From: Garicola koreensis
GTDB taxonomy: Bacteria; Actinomycetota; Actinomycetes; Actinomycetales; Micrococcaceae
Reading direction: 5' to 3'
Assembly: GCF_014195445.1 (NCBI RefSeq)
Contig: NZ_JACIBT010000005.1
Location: 1 to 64,000 of the forward strand
Length of the DNA stretch: 64,000 nt
Shown here: piece after piece, positions 35,877 through 44,624 of the stretch
Position numbering within the stretch: the stretch's first letter is position 1
How the letters are laid out: the number at the start of each line of letters is the position of its first letter
Made by a program: the position numbers and the translations under genes
Notes under the pieces: model-generated
Databases searched by the model: none
Told to the model about the DNA's origin: nothing
What the model saw: the letters and a program-made list of their open reading frames with translations, nothing else

Positions 35877-35953
35877 TGGATGCTCGATCATCGTATGCCG
35901 AGGAATGAGCAGACTACAGCTTAGCTGATTCGTGCCCGTGGATGCACATCGAA

Positions 35954-36787
35954 TCAGTTCACCAGCTTCTGGTGCAGTCTGCCCACCAGCGTATCGGGGT
36001 CAGCGGTGTGGGAGATCAGATCCATCAGGCCCGGCTCTCCGCCCAAATCGGTGAGCATAGAATCCATGGAGTCCGAGACGGCGCCGAGCAGCGGATGGTT
36101 GCTGGCGAAGAAATCAGCCGCCGCTTGGGCGCTGTCATCCTCGGCGGTCTCGTTTGCAGGGGCGCCGGCGGCCTGCGCATAGGCGGCCGCGCGCAGGCGG
36201 CCGATGACTGCCATCATGTTCTGCTCGGTGGCCGCATAGTCCTCCACGATGACATTTCGGTCTGCACCCAGCAGTGCCAGGACCACGGCGGCGAGGATCC
36301 CGGTGCGGTCCTTGCCGGCGGCACAGTGGAACAGTACGCCGCCCTCGGCGGTGCCGATGATCCGCAGCGCGTGGACGACTTCCTGCAGGTGATTGCGCAC
36401 CAGGGCCGCATACCAGCGTCCGACGTCGGCCGGTGACTGCATAGTGGGTGCGGCTCGAACCAGCGCCAGCGGGTGCACCGCAGACTCGGCCAGCGGCAGA
36501 TGGTGGTGGGCGATTCCCAGTTCGCCGGCCGTGCGGTGCGGGGACGCCGAGGCTTCCGGTGTGGAGCGCAGGTCCAGCATGGCAGCCAGTCCCTGACCGG
36601 CGAGGGTCTGCAGCTCGCTGCGCGGAGAGATCGTGGGATCATCGGCCCGCCACAGCATGCCTGGACGCACCTTTCCGGAGGAGACGGCGATCCCGCCGAG
36701 ATCACGAAGGTTCCCCAGCGGGTGGGTGCGCGCATCGACGTCGTGCGGGGCGGCGCTGTGGTTCGGTGTGGAGGAGGCGGAGGGCAT
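35954..36787 (-). CDS. Tyrosine-protein phosphatase (PTP/Y_phosphatase3 family)
   Basis: 277 residues. The N-terminal block NLRDLGGIAV and RPGMLWRADDP are the start of the MptpB/IphP-like family, and the P-loop HCAAGKDRTGILAAVVLAL has the CX5R catalytic motif with the extra KD of dual-specificity/phosphoinositide phosphatases. A helical insert (about residues 175-230) follows. Activity on phosphotyrosine or lipid phosphates is plausible. The ATG at 36787 lacks a strong ribosome binding site. The gene starts divergently from the SRP RNA gene. Confidence 0.87.
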   Translation of the reverse strand: MPSASSTPNHSAAPHDVDARTHPLGNLRDLGGIAVSSGKVRPGMLWRADDPTISPRSELQTLAGQGLAAMLDLRSTPEASASPHRTAGELGIAHHHLPLAESAVHPLALVRAAPTMQSPADVGRWYAALVRNHLQEVVHALRIIGTAEGGVLFHCAAGKDRTGILAAVVLALLGADRNVIVEDYAATEQNMMAVIGRLRAAAYAQAAGAPANETAEDDSAQAAADFFASNHPLLGAVSDSMDSMLTDLGGEPGLMDLISHTADPDTLVGRLHQKLVN

Positions 36788-36857
36788 TGGTCCATTCTAA
36801 TCGGGCGGCGAACAGTCTGGTTCGCCAACTGCAGCGCCAGCGCGATACCCTAGAGTC

Positions 36858-36947
36858 TGGCCCCACGCGTGGTGTCATCCTGCTGAACTCCCCCAGGACC
36901 GGAAGGTAGCAAGGGTAAGTGGGCTCTGGCAGGTGCGCGTGGGGCTC
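36858..36947 (+). ncRNA. ffs: Signal recognition particle RNA, small bacterial type
   Basis: The conserved SRP domain IV sequence is present: CAGGACCGGAAGGTAGCAAG, with GGAA tetraloop and asymmetric internal loop, closed by the ACTC/GGGCTC side. Terminal arms GCCCCACGCG (36860) and CGCGTGGGGC (ending 36945) pair perfectly. The total length of about 90 bases fits the small 4.5S-type RNA without the Alu domain. Exact ends are estimated. It works with Ffh in targeting membrane proteins. Confidence 0.9.
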
Positions 36948-36987
36948 TTCTGCTGAAGGAACGGGGAGACTGCTGAAGGACCGGGCG

Positions 36988-38418
36988 CTGAGTCAGACCC
37001 AGCGGCGGATACTGGTCGTGGCGCTGGTGCCGCTGTTCATGTCGCTGGTCAGCGTCTCGATCGTCAACGTGGTGCTGCCGGCGATTCAGACGGGGATCGA
37101 CGCCAGCTCATCGGGGCTGCAGTGGGTGCTTTCCGGCTATGCGCTGGCCTTCGGCGTTCTGCTGGTCCCGGCAGGCCGCGCTGGTGACCTCTTCGGCCGC
37201 GGCCGGCTCTTCGTCCTGGGCGTCGGGCTGTTCGGCACGGCGTCGCTGGTGGCGAGTCTGGCCCCCGACGAGGTGGTGCTCAACGTTGCCCGCGTCTTTA
37301 TGGGCTTCGGCTCCGGACTGCTGAACCCGCAGTCGATCGGCCTGATCCAGCAGTACTTCGACGGCGAGCAGCGCGGCCGAGCCTTCGGCATGTTCGGCTC
37401 CGTGGTCGGCGTCTCAGTCGCTCTGGGCCCTGTACTGGGCGGCAGCTTCATCGCGCTGCTGGGAGACGACTGGGGATGGCGCACCTCATTTATGATCAAC
37501 GTGCCCACGGCGGCGGCCGCAATCATCACCGCAGTCCTCTGGCTGCCGGCCTCTGCCTGGCGCGCTCTGCCGCAGGCCCGGGACGGGGGCTCCGGCCGCG
37601 CCCGAGCGGACTTGGACCCGGTGGGAATCATCCTGCTGGGTGCCGCGATACTGGCCATCATGCTGCCCTTCCTGCAGTCCGGGGCCGGATGGTGGATCTG
37701 GACGCTGGTGGGCGCCGGCGTGCTCGTTGTTCTGCTGTGGCTGCGGTGGGAGTCCCGGTACAAGGCGCGCGGACGCGCTCCCATGGTCGACACGGCCCTG
37801 TTCCGGATTCGCAGCTTCGCCAATGGTTCGCTGCTGATCGGCCTCTACTTCACCGGCATGACCAGCGTGTGGGTGGTCATTGCGCTCTACCTGCAGCTGG
37901 GCCAGGGGTACACCGCGCTGCAGGCCGGGCTGATGGGCCTGCCCTCGGCGATCTTCTCCGCCGCCTCTGCCGCGGTCGCCGGCCGGCGGGTGGTCCGAGT
38001 GGGCCGCCGGCTGGTGCTGGCCGGTATGGGCGTGCTGCTGCTGGGCCTCGCAGCCAGCGTGGCAGTGATCCTGCTGCACAACTACGCGGGCATCAGCATC
38101 TGGTGGCTGCTGCTGAGCCTGGCATTCGTGGGGATGGGGCAGGGCCACGTGGTCAGCCCCAATCAGACGCTGACGCTGCGAGCGGTGCCGCTGAGCTATG
38201 CCGGCTCCGCTGCCGGAGTGCTGCAGACCGGCCAGCGGATCGGCACAGCAGTGGGCATCGCCATGATCACCGCCCTGCTGTTCGGGATGCAGGGGGTCTT
38301 CGGCTGGACGGTCGCCGCAGTGTCGGCTTTCACCACCATTGCGGTGATCATCCTGATCTCGGCTGTTGTGGGGGTCATCGACTATCGCCAGGAGCGCCGG
38401 GAGAATCGCCGTGGGTGA
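36988..38418 (+). CDS. MFS multidrug exporter, DHA2 (14-helix EmrB/QacA) type
   Basis: About 476 residues with 14 predicted helices. Typical blocks are NVVLPAIQTGIDASSSGLQWV, YALAFGVLLVPAGRAGDLFG (motif A region) and GLLNPQSIGLIQQYFDGEQRG. The start is a problem. The open frame extends to a GTG at 36919, which lies inside the SRP RNA. Between there and the first helix no ATG, GTG or TTG is in frame, but a CTG at 36988 (LSQTQRRILVV...) has a GAAGGA ribosome binding site seven bases upstream. I chose CTG 36988. Substrate unknown. Confidence 0.85.
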   Translation: MSQTQRRILVVALVPLFMSLVSVSIVNVVLPAIQTGIDASSSGLQWVLSGYALAFGVLLVPAGRAGDLFGRGRLFVLGVGLFGTASLVASLAPDEVVLNVARVFMGFGSGLLNPQSIGLIQQYFDGEQRGRAFGMFGSVVGVSVALGPVLGGSFIALLGDDWGWRTSFMINVPTAAAAIITAVLWLPASAWRALPQARDGGSGRARADLDPVGIILLGAAILAIMLPFLQSGAGWWIWTLVGAGVLVVLLWLRWESRYKARGRAPMVDTALFRIRSFANGSLLIGLYFTGMTSVWVVIALYLQLGQGYTALQAGLMGLPSAIFSAASAAVAGRRVVRVGRRLVLAGMGVLLLGLAASVAVILLHNYAGISIWWLLLSLAFVGMGQGHVVSPNQTLTLRAVPLSYAGSAAGVLQTGQRIGTAVGIAMITALLFGMQGVFGWTVAAVSAFTTIAVIILISAVVGVIDYRQERRENRRG

Positions 38419-38479
38419 ATCGGAGTGGGTGAATCGGCGTGCGTGATGCGCCCGGCCCCGGGAACCTACGCTTAAGGAC

Positions 38480-38968
38480 ATGACTCAGAACGACGACGCC
38501 GCAGTGTCCCCGTCCGGGCTGACCAGTTTCCTTCGTAACCCGTGGGTCCAGGGTGCGCTGACCGGGGCACTGGCGCTGATTCCGGCACGGAAGTATCCCG
38601 GCTGGCTGCGCCGGGGCATCATCTGGGCGCCGACCTTCGCCGGGGCGGTCGGCCTGGGCCTGCTCGCGAAGAATCAGGAGCCTGCGGGGGATACGGCGCA
38701 GCAGGCTGATGCCCCCACTGTGCTGAAGGTTGCCGCGGCCGGAGCCGCGGCAGGCGCCGTCGCGTCTGTGACGTTAGCAGTGAGCTTCTGGGCCGATGAG
38801 CAGATCGAGCGCGCTCTGCACTGGATGCGGGTGCCTTTCCCGCGTGCAGTGATGGGCGCTGCCGCCGGAGCATCGGCCGGGTGGATGGTCACCCAGGAGA
38901 ACGCACGCGAGCGCACCCAGCAGACGAGCCGCACCCAACAGGCCAGCCCCGCCCCGCAGGGCCGATAG
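38480..38968 (+). CDS. Conserved membrane protein of unknown function
   Basis: 162 residues, not recognised as a named family. It has a soluble start, hydrophobic stretches near residues 25-70 (GALTGALALIPARKYPGW and FAGAVGLGLLA) and 80-105, an amphipathic WADEQIERALHWMRVPFPRAVMG block, a further small Gly/Ala-rich helix, and a Gln/Thr-rich tail that looks disordered. It lies 61 bases after the exporter and 25 before the nuclease gene, possibly one transcription unit. Confidence 0.6.
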   Translation: MTQNDDAAVSPSGLTSFLRNPWVQGALTGALALIPARKYPGWLRRGIIWAPTFAGAVGLGLLAKNQEPAGDTAQQADAPTVLKVAAAGAAAGAVASVTLAVSFWADEQIERALHWMRVPFPRAVMGAAAGASAGWMVTQENARERTQQTSRTQQASPAPQGR

Positions 38969-38993
38969 GCCCGGCACGGATACCCTGGAACCT

Positions 38994-39536
38994 ATGTCCA
39001 CCAGGGGGAAGCTGCTGCTGTGGGCGGCGGTGGTGCTGCTGGCGGTCCTCGCCGCCGCAGCCCTGAACTGGCTGCAGAACCGCGAACCGCAGTTGCCGGA
39101 GGGCCATTCGCCGGACGCCGAGGTCGCCACCCTGGTCAGGGTGGTGGACGCAGACACCCTCGTCGTGGAGCTCGCAGGCGTCGAGGAGCGGGTGCGGCTG
39201 CTGAACATCGACACCCCGGAGACGGTGCACCCGAACCAGGAGGTCGAATGCGGCGGGCCTGAGGCCAGTGAACGGGTCAGCGAGCTGGTGGAGCCCGGCG
39301 ACGTCGTCGTGCTGGAGTTCGACGAACAGAGGCGCGATCGCTACGACCGGCTGCTGGCCGGGGTCTTCGCCGACGATGTCTTCATCAACGAGCGGCTGGC
39401 CCGCGAAGGGTGGGGCGAACCGGCGTACTACGCGCCCAACGGCCGTTTCCTGGAACAGATCGAGGCGGCGTGGGACGCGGCGGAGGCCGAAGAGGTCGGC
39501 ATCTTCTCCCAGGAGTTGGACTGCGCCACCGGATGA
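38994..39536 (+). CDS. Thermonuclease (staphylococcal nuclease)-family protein, membrane-anchored
   Basis: 180 residues. An N-terminal hydrophobic helix (about 7-25) acts as signal anchor. The SNase fold follows: VVDADTLVVELAGVEERVRLLNIDTPE contains the Asp and Arg residues of the active site, then GDVVVLEFDEQRRDRYDRLLAGVF with further catalytic Arg/Glu positions, and NERLAREGWGEPAYY. It probably cleaves extracellular DNA or RNA with calcium. No recognised partner. Confidence 0.88.
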   Translation: MSTRGKLLLWAAVVLLAVLAAAALNWLQNREPQLPEGHSPDAEVATLVRVVDADTLVVELAGVEERVRLLNIDTPETVHPNQEVECGGPEASERVSELVEPGDVVVLEFDEQRRDRYDRLLAGVFADDVFINERLAREGWGEPAYYAPNGRFLEQIEAAWDAAEAEEVGIFSQELDCATG

Positions 39537-39561
39537 TCCGGCGTCTGACCGGCGGCGCACA

Positions 39562-41355
39562 TCACCAGTAGGCTGCGGCCTCGTGCATCGCCCGGTCAGC
39601 CACCCGGTAGGCGTCGCGGGTCATCGCTTTCCAAATGTCCACCGCGATCGAGGGACGCACCTGGCTGACGTGGTCCAGCGCCTCAGCGGAGAACTTCAGC
39701 AGCGTCACCGGTGTGGCTGCTCGGACTCGCGCCTCCTGCAGGTCATCCCTGGCCAGGGCGAGTTCGCCGAAGGACGTTCCCACCGACATCGTGACCGGGG
39801 TGGAGCCGTCGGTATGGGCGTAGTCGAACTCCGCCACAGCTTCGCCGGCGGTGACAATGTGGATCCCGGAGAAGGGCTCACCGGCTTCGAGGATGATCTC
39901 ATCGGCGGCGAAGTGCAGCACGTCGAAATGCGTGCGCATGTAGCGCCGTGCCGCCGCTGACATCTGCTGCAGCAGCGGGTGCTCCTCCACCTGTTTGTGG
40001 TCCACTTCGTCGTCGGCCCCGTGTCGGCGCAGCAGCTCATCTTCGCACCAGCGCATCGCAGCTTCCAGGTCATCCATGATGCGGATGCCGTTGGGGTCCT
40101 CGTCGCGGATGGGCAGCGCGTCCTCCGGGTCCACCAGGACGGCCTCACCGCCGGCGGCCTGGATCCGATCGCCGATGGAGAGCAGGGTCATCCTGGCGAC
40201 TTCGGCCACATCGTTGACTCTGCGCATGTCCAGCACGGCGAACTCGGGGGAGTCGTCGACCATCCGCCGCACCACTGATTCCACGCCGCTGAAGTTCAGG
40301 TCGCCCTGCAGCTCGTAGATGCGGCACTGCTCACCCAGGGTGTCCAGCAGGATCTGGTGAGGTTCGGGACGACGACGCCGCGAGGGCCGCTCCGCCAGGC
40401 TGTAGGTGTCGCGCACTGCGGTGCGGGAGCTGCGGGTGACCTGCATCAGGTGCAGCTCCATCTCCTCAGAGATGTGCTCGAACACCGCCACTCCGCGTGC
40501 GCTGTGCCCGTGGGCGTCCAACCGTGGGGAAAAGACCGCCAGGCCCAGCTGACCGGGCAGCACGCCGATGATTCCGCCGCTGACCCCACTCTTGGCGGGC
40601 ACCCCCACCGAGGTGATCCAGTCGCCCGCAGTGTCATACATCCCGCAGGAGGTCATCACACTGAGCACGTGTTCGACGACGCTGGGTTCGGCCACCCGCT
40701 CACCGGTGGAGGGCTGCACTCCGCCGTTGGCCAATGTGGCGGCCATCCGGGCTAAGTCCTGGGTGGTCACCGTCATCGCACACTGGCGGATGTACTGGTC
40801 CAGGAAGTCCTCCGGATCAGATTCTAAGACTTCGAACTCGCGCAGCATGTGGGCGATGGCGCGGTTGCGGTGGGCGGCGCTGAGCTCGGACTCATACATC
40901 TGTTGGTCGAAGGTCAGCTGGCGGCCGGCGAAGTCGGAGAACCACTGCTGGACCCTCTCGAAGCGTTCCTGCCGGTCCTTGCCGGCCACCAGTGAGGCTG
41001 CGGTGATGGCACCGGCGTTGATCATCGGGTTGCTGGGCCGCTTGGTCCCCGGATCCAGGCTGATTTCGTTGAAGGCGTCCCCGGAGGGTTCGACGTCGAT
41101 CTTCTGCGCCACCGCCGCCGGCCCCTGGTCCTGCAGCGCCAGCGCATAGGTGAACGGTTTGGAGATCGACTGGATGCTGTAGGGGAACTGCCCATCACCG
41201 ACGGTGTAGAGGTGACCGTCCACAGTAGCGATGCACAGCGCGAAGCGGTCCGGGTCGGCCGCCGCCAGTTCGGGGATGTAGCTGGCTACTTTGCCGACGG
41301 CGTAGTGGCCGTGGTCGGCCAGCGACTCCAGGTAATTCTGAATGGGGTTGCGCAT
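39562..41355 (-). CDS. glsA: Glutaminase fused to STAS and cyclic-nucleotide-binding domains
   Basis: 597 residues, about twice the normal glutaminase. Residues 1-305 are glutaminase A (QFPYSIQSISKPFTYALALQ with the Ser-x-x-Lys pair, KRPSNPMINAGAI, GVPAKSGVSGGI). Residues about 335-440 form a STAS domain (QGDLNFSGVESVVRRMV), and about 465-580 a cNMP-binding domain (FDVLHFAADEIILEAGEPFSG, TSFGELALARDD). Glutaminase releases ammonia and glutamate. The added domains suggest allosteric control or clustering; this fusion is known from other Actinobacteria. The ATG has a strong GAGGAGG site. Confidence 0.93.
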   Translation of the reverse strand: MRNPIQNYLESLADHGHYAVGKVASYIPELAAADPDRFALCIATVDGHLYTVGDGQFPYSIQSISKPFTYALALQDQGPAAVAQKIDVEPSGDAFNEISLDPGTKRPSNPMINAGAITAASLVAGKDRQERFERVQQWFSDFAGRQLTFDQQMYESELSAAHRNRAIAHMLREFEVLESDPEDFLDQYIRQCAMTVTTQDLARMAATLANGGVQPSTGERVAEPSVVEHVLSVMTSCGMYDTAGDWITSVGVPAKSGVSGGIIGVLPGQLGLAVFSPRLDAHGHSARGVAVFEHISEEMELHLMQVTRSSRTAVRDTYSLAERPSRRRRPEPHQILLDTLGEQCRIYELQGDLNFSGVESVVRRMVDDSPEFAVLDMRRVNDVAEVARMTLLSIGDRIQAAGGEAVLVDPEDALPIRDEDPNGIRIMDDLEAAMRWCEDELLRRHGADDEVDHKQVEEHPLLQQMSAAARRYMRTHFDVLHFAADEIILEAGEPFSGIHIVTAGEAVAEFDYAHTDGSTPVTMSVGTSFGELALARDDLQEARVRAATPVTLLKFSAEALDHVSQVRPSIAVDIWKAMTRDAYRVADRAMHEAAAYW

Positions 41356-41395
41356 GGAGCCTCCTCATCGTCGTCGAATCAGAACGGTGTGCCTA

Positions 41396-41851
41396 TCAGA
41401 CCGGGGGGCCGAGCACCACCAGGACTGTGAACACTACCGCGACGGCGAGGAAACCCACGACTAAGCTCTGTGCCGGGTGGCGGATGACCAGCCGCATGAG
41501 TCGATCGTGCCACAGCTGGTCACGGGGGTCCTCCGTGGCGTTCAGCCGCCAGGCTCCGGTCAGTCGGGAGGAGCGGGTGAGCCAGATGTCGACCGGGATG
41601 GTGGCATAGGGGACCACGGCGCTGACGATGGCCACTGTGGTGGGGTAGGGCCGCCACCGCTGGTTCTTGGCCACCAGCACGGCCGTGGTCCCGTAGGCCA
41701 GGAACACAAACCCGTGGATGCCGCCGCCAATGGTCACCGCGAGGTCCCATCCGGCTGCTGCGCGCAGGATCAGCCCGCCGATCAGCAGCGTCCAGGAGAT
41801 GACCTCGGCGATCCCAAAGGTGCGAAATAGCGCGTGTGGAGAGCTGAACAC
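41396..41851 (-). CDS. DUF3817 family membrane protein
   Basis: GTG 41851, with GAAGG five bases upstream, gives 151 residues; a longer open frame would overlap the upstream gene. FRTFGIAEVISWTLLIGGL and GGIHGFVFLAYGTTAVLVAKNQRW are the DUF3817 signature (formerly YdzA-like integral membrane). Four helices are predicted: three in the family domain and one at the C-terminus. Function unknown. It starts 17 bases after the upstream small membrane gene on the same strand. Confidence 0.83.
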   Translation of the reverse strand: MFSSPHALFRTFGIAEVISWTLLIGGLILRAAAGWDLAVTIGGGIHGFVFLAYGTTAVLVAKNQRWRPYPTTVAIVSAVVPYATIPVDIWLTRSSRLTGAWRLNATEDPRDQLWHDRLMRLVIRHPAQSLVVGFLAVAVVFTVLVVLGPPV

Positions 41852-41867
41852 TGTGGCCTTCAGGACT

Positions 41868-42257
41868 TCAGCTGTTCTTCCAGCGGCGGGCGGCGACGAA
41901 GCTGCGCACGCCCAGCACCAGGTAGACGAGAAGCACAATCAGCGACACCAGGGCCGCGATCACTGCAGGTGGGTTGTCGGCGTCGCCGGCGAAGAGCGCC
42001 CCCAGATCCTGCAGAGGCATAAACATCCCCAGCGCTCCGATCAGCGCGACCACCAGAGCGATGTGGATGCCGAGCATGAGCTTCTTCACCGCGATCCATC
42101 CGCTGATCAGCAGCAGCACGCCGATGAAGGCGGGGATCATGGCAGTCACGGAGGCGAAGCCAGTACCGATGTAGCCGATGAGTCCCACCACCACGAGGAC
42201 CCCGCCGGTGGTGAAGGTCAGCTTCGGCATCGGGCTGGACGGACTTTCGGTGCTCAT
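41868..42257 (-). CDS. Small four-helix membrane protein, unknown function
   Basis: 129 residues with a short polar start and four hydrophobic segments (about 17-33, 36-55, 60-80, 95-118), ending [11 protein letters not shown] recognise no family motif beyond a general resemblance to small integral membrane proteins of Actinobacteria. It probably forms a two-gene unit with the DUF3817 gene. Confidence 0.6.
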   Translation of the reverse strand: MSTESPSSPMPKLTFTTGGVLVVVGLIGYIGTGFASVTAMIPAFIGVLLLISGWIAVKKLMLGIHIALVVALIGALGMFMPLQDLGALFAGDADNPPAVIAALVSLIVLLVYLVLGVRSFVAARRWKNS

Positions 42258-42339
42258 GGTGCTCCAATGCGTTGTCGGGGGAGGGGCACGTCCAGTCTAC
42301 AGACCATTTCTACACGATGTAGAAGTCAGTCGAGTTGTG

Positions 42340-42435
42340 GTACTTCTTCGCATTTGCGAAAGAACTGCAAATCTTTTGTCGAAATTGGCTGGATATGGGG
42401 TTGTGCGGTGTTCGAAACTGGAGTTGTTCGCAAAA
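42340..42435 (+). promoter_or_regulatory. aceA upstream control region with TTCGCA-type repeats
   Basis: A near-palindrome TTCGCA-TT-TGCGAA (42347-42360) is followed by AAAGAACTGCAAAT and, 65 bases further, TTCGCAAAAC. These resemble the AACTTTGCAAA-type boxes bound by RamB upstream of isocitrate lyase genes, and ramB is encoded 2 kb downstream. The region is also less GC-rich than its surroundings. A clear promoter pair is not obvious. Confidence 0.5.
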
Positions 42436-42480
42436 CCGCGGACCCCGAGACAGCGGACATTGGATCGAAGGGGATTCACC

Positions 42481-43839
42481 ATGACGGAGACAACCGCCAC
42501 TGCACAGACCACCAACGGCACCACCGCCGGCGCCTTCCAGCCTGAAGGTCGAGACGTCTTCGAAGAGAAGGTCCAGGCGCTGCAGCACGAATGGGACACC
42601 AACCCGCGGTGGTCCCACATTCAGCGCGACTACACCGCCGAAGAGGTAGTGCGGCTGCAGGGGACCGTGCAGGAGGAGAACACGCTGGCCAAGCGCGGCT
42701 CCGAGAAGCTGTGGAATCAGCTCACCAGCGAGTACGCACAGGGCACCTACACCAACTCGCTGGGCGCCCTGACCGGAAACCAGGCCGTCCAGCAGGTCAA
42801 GGCGGGGCTGCGCGCCATCTACCTCTCCGGCTGGCAGGTCGCAGGCGATGCCAACATCTCCGGCCAGACCTACCCTGATCAGTCCCTCTACCCGGTCAAC
42901 TCGGTGCCCACAGTGGTGCGCCGGATCAACAATGCGCTGCTTCGTGCCGACCAGATCGAGTACCTGGAGGGCAAGCGCACCGTCGAGGACTGGATGGTCC
43001 CGATCGTCGCAGACGCTGAAGCAGGCTTCGGCGGCCCGCTGAACGCCTACGAGCTGATGAAGCAGATGATCTCCTCCGGCGCCGCCGGCGTGCACTGGGA
43101 GGACCAGTTGGCCTCCGAGAAGAAGTGCGGACACTTAGGCGGCAAGGTGCTGGTCCCCACCGGCCAGCACATCCGCACCCTGCAGGCCGCCCGCCTGGCA
43201 GCCGATGTCAGCAGCACCCCCAGCGTCATCGTCGCCCGCACCGATGCGGAGGCGGCAACTCTGATCACCTCCGACATCGACGAGCGGGACGCCGAGTTCA
43301 TCACCGGTGAGCGTACCGCTGAGGGCTTCTACAAAGTGCGCAACGGCATTGAACCGTGCATTGCCCGGGCCAAGGCCTACGCCCCCTACTCCGATCTGAT
43401 CTGGATGGAGACCGGAACCCCGGACCTTGAGGTGGCCAGGCAGTTCGCCGAGGCGGTCAAGGCCGAGCACCCGGACCAGATGCTGGCCTACAACTGCTCA
43501 CCCTCGTTCAACTGGAGGAAGCACCTCGACGACGCCACGATCGAGAAGTTCCAGCGCGAGCTGGGAGCCATGGGCTTCACCTTCCAGTTCATCACCCTGG
43601 CCGGGTTCCACGCCCTGAACTACTCGATGTTCGAACTGGCCAAGGGATACAAGCACTCTCAGATGAAGGCCTACGTGGAGCTGCAGGAGAAGGAGTTCGC
43701 CGCTGAGGCTGAGGGCTACACCGCCACCAAGCACCAGCGCGAAGTCGGCACCGGCTACTTCGACGCGATCTCCACCACCCTGAACCCCGAGTCCTCCACG
43801 GTGGCCCTGAAGGGTTCCACCGAAGAGGGCCAATTCTGA
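42481..43839 (+). CDS. aceA: Isocitrate lyase
   Basis: 452 residues from ATG 42481 with GAAGGGG upstream. The catalytic signature [14 protein letters not shown] is intact, as are [24 protein letters not shown] and the C-terminal [11 protein letters not shown] block. The enzyme splits isocitrate into succinate and glyoxylate, the first step of the glyoxylate shunt. The next gene, 45 bases downstream, occupies the place of malate synthase but encodes only a shortened relative. Regulation by RamB through the upstream boxes is inferred. Confidence 0.96.
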   Translation: MTETTATAQTTNGTTAGAFQPEGRDVFEEKVQALQHEWDTNPRWSHIQRDYTAEEVVRLQGTVQEENTLAKRGSEKLWNQLTSEYAQGTYTNSLGALTGNQAVQQVKAGLRAIYLSGWQVAGDANISGQTYPDQSLYPVNSVPTVVRRINNALLRADQIEYLEGKRTVEDWMVPIVADAEAGFGGPLNAYELMKQMISSGAAGVHWEDQLASEKKCGHLGGKVLVPTGQHIRTLQAARLAADVSSTPSVIVARTDAEAATLITSDIDERDAEFITGERTAEGFYKVRNGIEPCIARAKAYAPYSDLIWMETGTPDLEVARQFAEAVKAEHPDQMLAYNCSPSFNWRKHLDDATIEKFQRELGAMGFTFQFITLAGFHALNYSMFELAKGYKHSQMKAYVELQEKEFAAEAEGYTATKHQREVGTGYFDAISTTLNPESSTVALKGSTEEGQF

Positions 43840-43884
43840 ATCAACTGTCGGTCCGCCTGATCGCGGGCTAAGGAGTGAAGAAAG

Positions 43885-44502
43885 ATGATGACCAGACCTG
43901 AATGCAGCATCAACGGAGTCTCCCTGATGGGCCCAGCTGTTCCGCGGCAGAACGAACTGTTCACCGCTGATGCGCTGGCTTTCCTGGCCGAGCTGCACCG
44001 CGAGTTCGGCCCCCGGATTGAAGAGCTGAACGCGGCTGTGACCCGGCAGCCCGCCAATCCGGCCGATCGCTGGAGGGCTCTGGTGGAGAAGAACCTGGCC
44101 GAGCCGCCGAGCACCTTCGTCTGCCCGCGTCGGCTGGCCGTGGAGGAGCACATGATCCTCTGCGACGGCACGGCGGTCTCAGCAGGAATCGTGGACTTCG
44201 GTCTGCACATTCACCGCAATGCGCGCAGACTGCTCAGCGAGGGCCGGGCCCCGTTCATGTCGCTGCTGGGGATGGAGAGTGAGGAGGAGCTGCAGCTGTG
44301 GAAGGACATCTTCGTCCGTTCGGAGCAGCTGCTGGACCTTCCCGACTGCTCCATCCGAGCGATCCACATGCAGGCCGGTGAGCCGGTGATGGACGACGAC
44401 GAAGACGGTCAGGCAAGCAGCGCTGCGGTGCTGATGAGCCGCACCCCGTCCGCACCCGAACCGGCGGCACCGCCGCTGGCTCACGTCGGGGCAGCGGCTT
44501 AG
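43885..44502 (+). CDS. Condensed malate-synthase-like protein (AceB remnant or paralogue)
   Basis: 205 residues behind AAGGAGTGAAGAAAG; true malate synthase A has 530-550. Residues 26-52 ([20 protein letters not shown]) match its N-terminal helix. Residues about 60-72 recall its W-x-x-LVE segment. Residues 77-163 ([53 protein letters not shown]) align with the stretch just before the catalytic core. The barrel region with the magnesium ligands (ET...GRWDYI) is missing, as is the DRRVEITGP/DFEDS region. No frameshift is seen. It cannot be an active synthase on known chemistry; a regulatory role or decay are both possible. Confidence 0.7.
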   Translation: MMTRPECSINGVSLMGPAVPRQNELFTADALAFLAELHREFGPRIEELNAAVTRQPANPADRWRALVEKNLAEPPSTFVCPRRLAVEEHMILCDGTAVSAGIVDFGLHIHRNARRLLSEGRAPFMSLLGMESEEELQLWKDIFVRSEQLLDLPDCSIRAIHMQAGEPVMDDDEDGQASSAAVLMSRTPSAPEPAAPPLAHVGAAA

Positions 44503-44525
44503 GCCCGCAGAGAGCATATGAGACG

Positions 44526-44565
44526 ACTGCGCCCCAGGGGATTCGAGGTTTCCCTGGGGCGCAGT
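44526..44565 (+). terminator. Hairpin terminator after the aceA unit
   Basis: ACTGCGCCCCAGGG and CCCTGGGGCGCAGT form a perfect 14-bp stem with a 12-base loop, 24 bases after the stop codon of the malate-synthase-like gene. It separates that unit from ramB. Only TCTGCC follows, so T-run support is weak. Confidence 0.75.
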
Positions 44566-44624
44566 TCTGCCGCGGCCCACGGGAGTACCATGGAGGCCTG
44601 CCCCGGTACGGGAAGGAGCGACGA

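Noticed and set aside
38401-38445. Short direct repeat (gtgggtgaatcgg type) after the exporter gene
   Set aside because: Only two adjacent copies of about 12 bases, overlapping the gene end; not enough to call a functional repeat or terminator.
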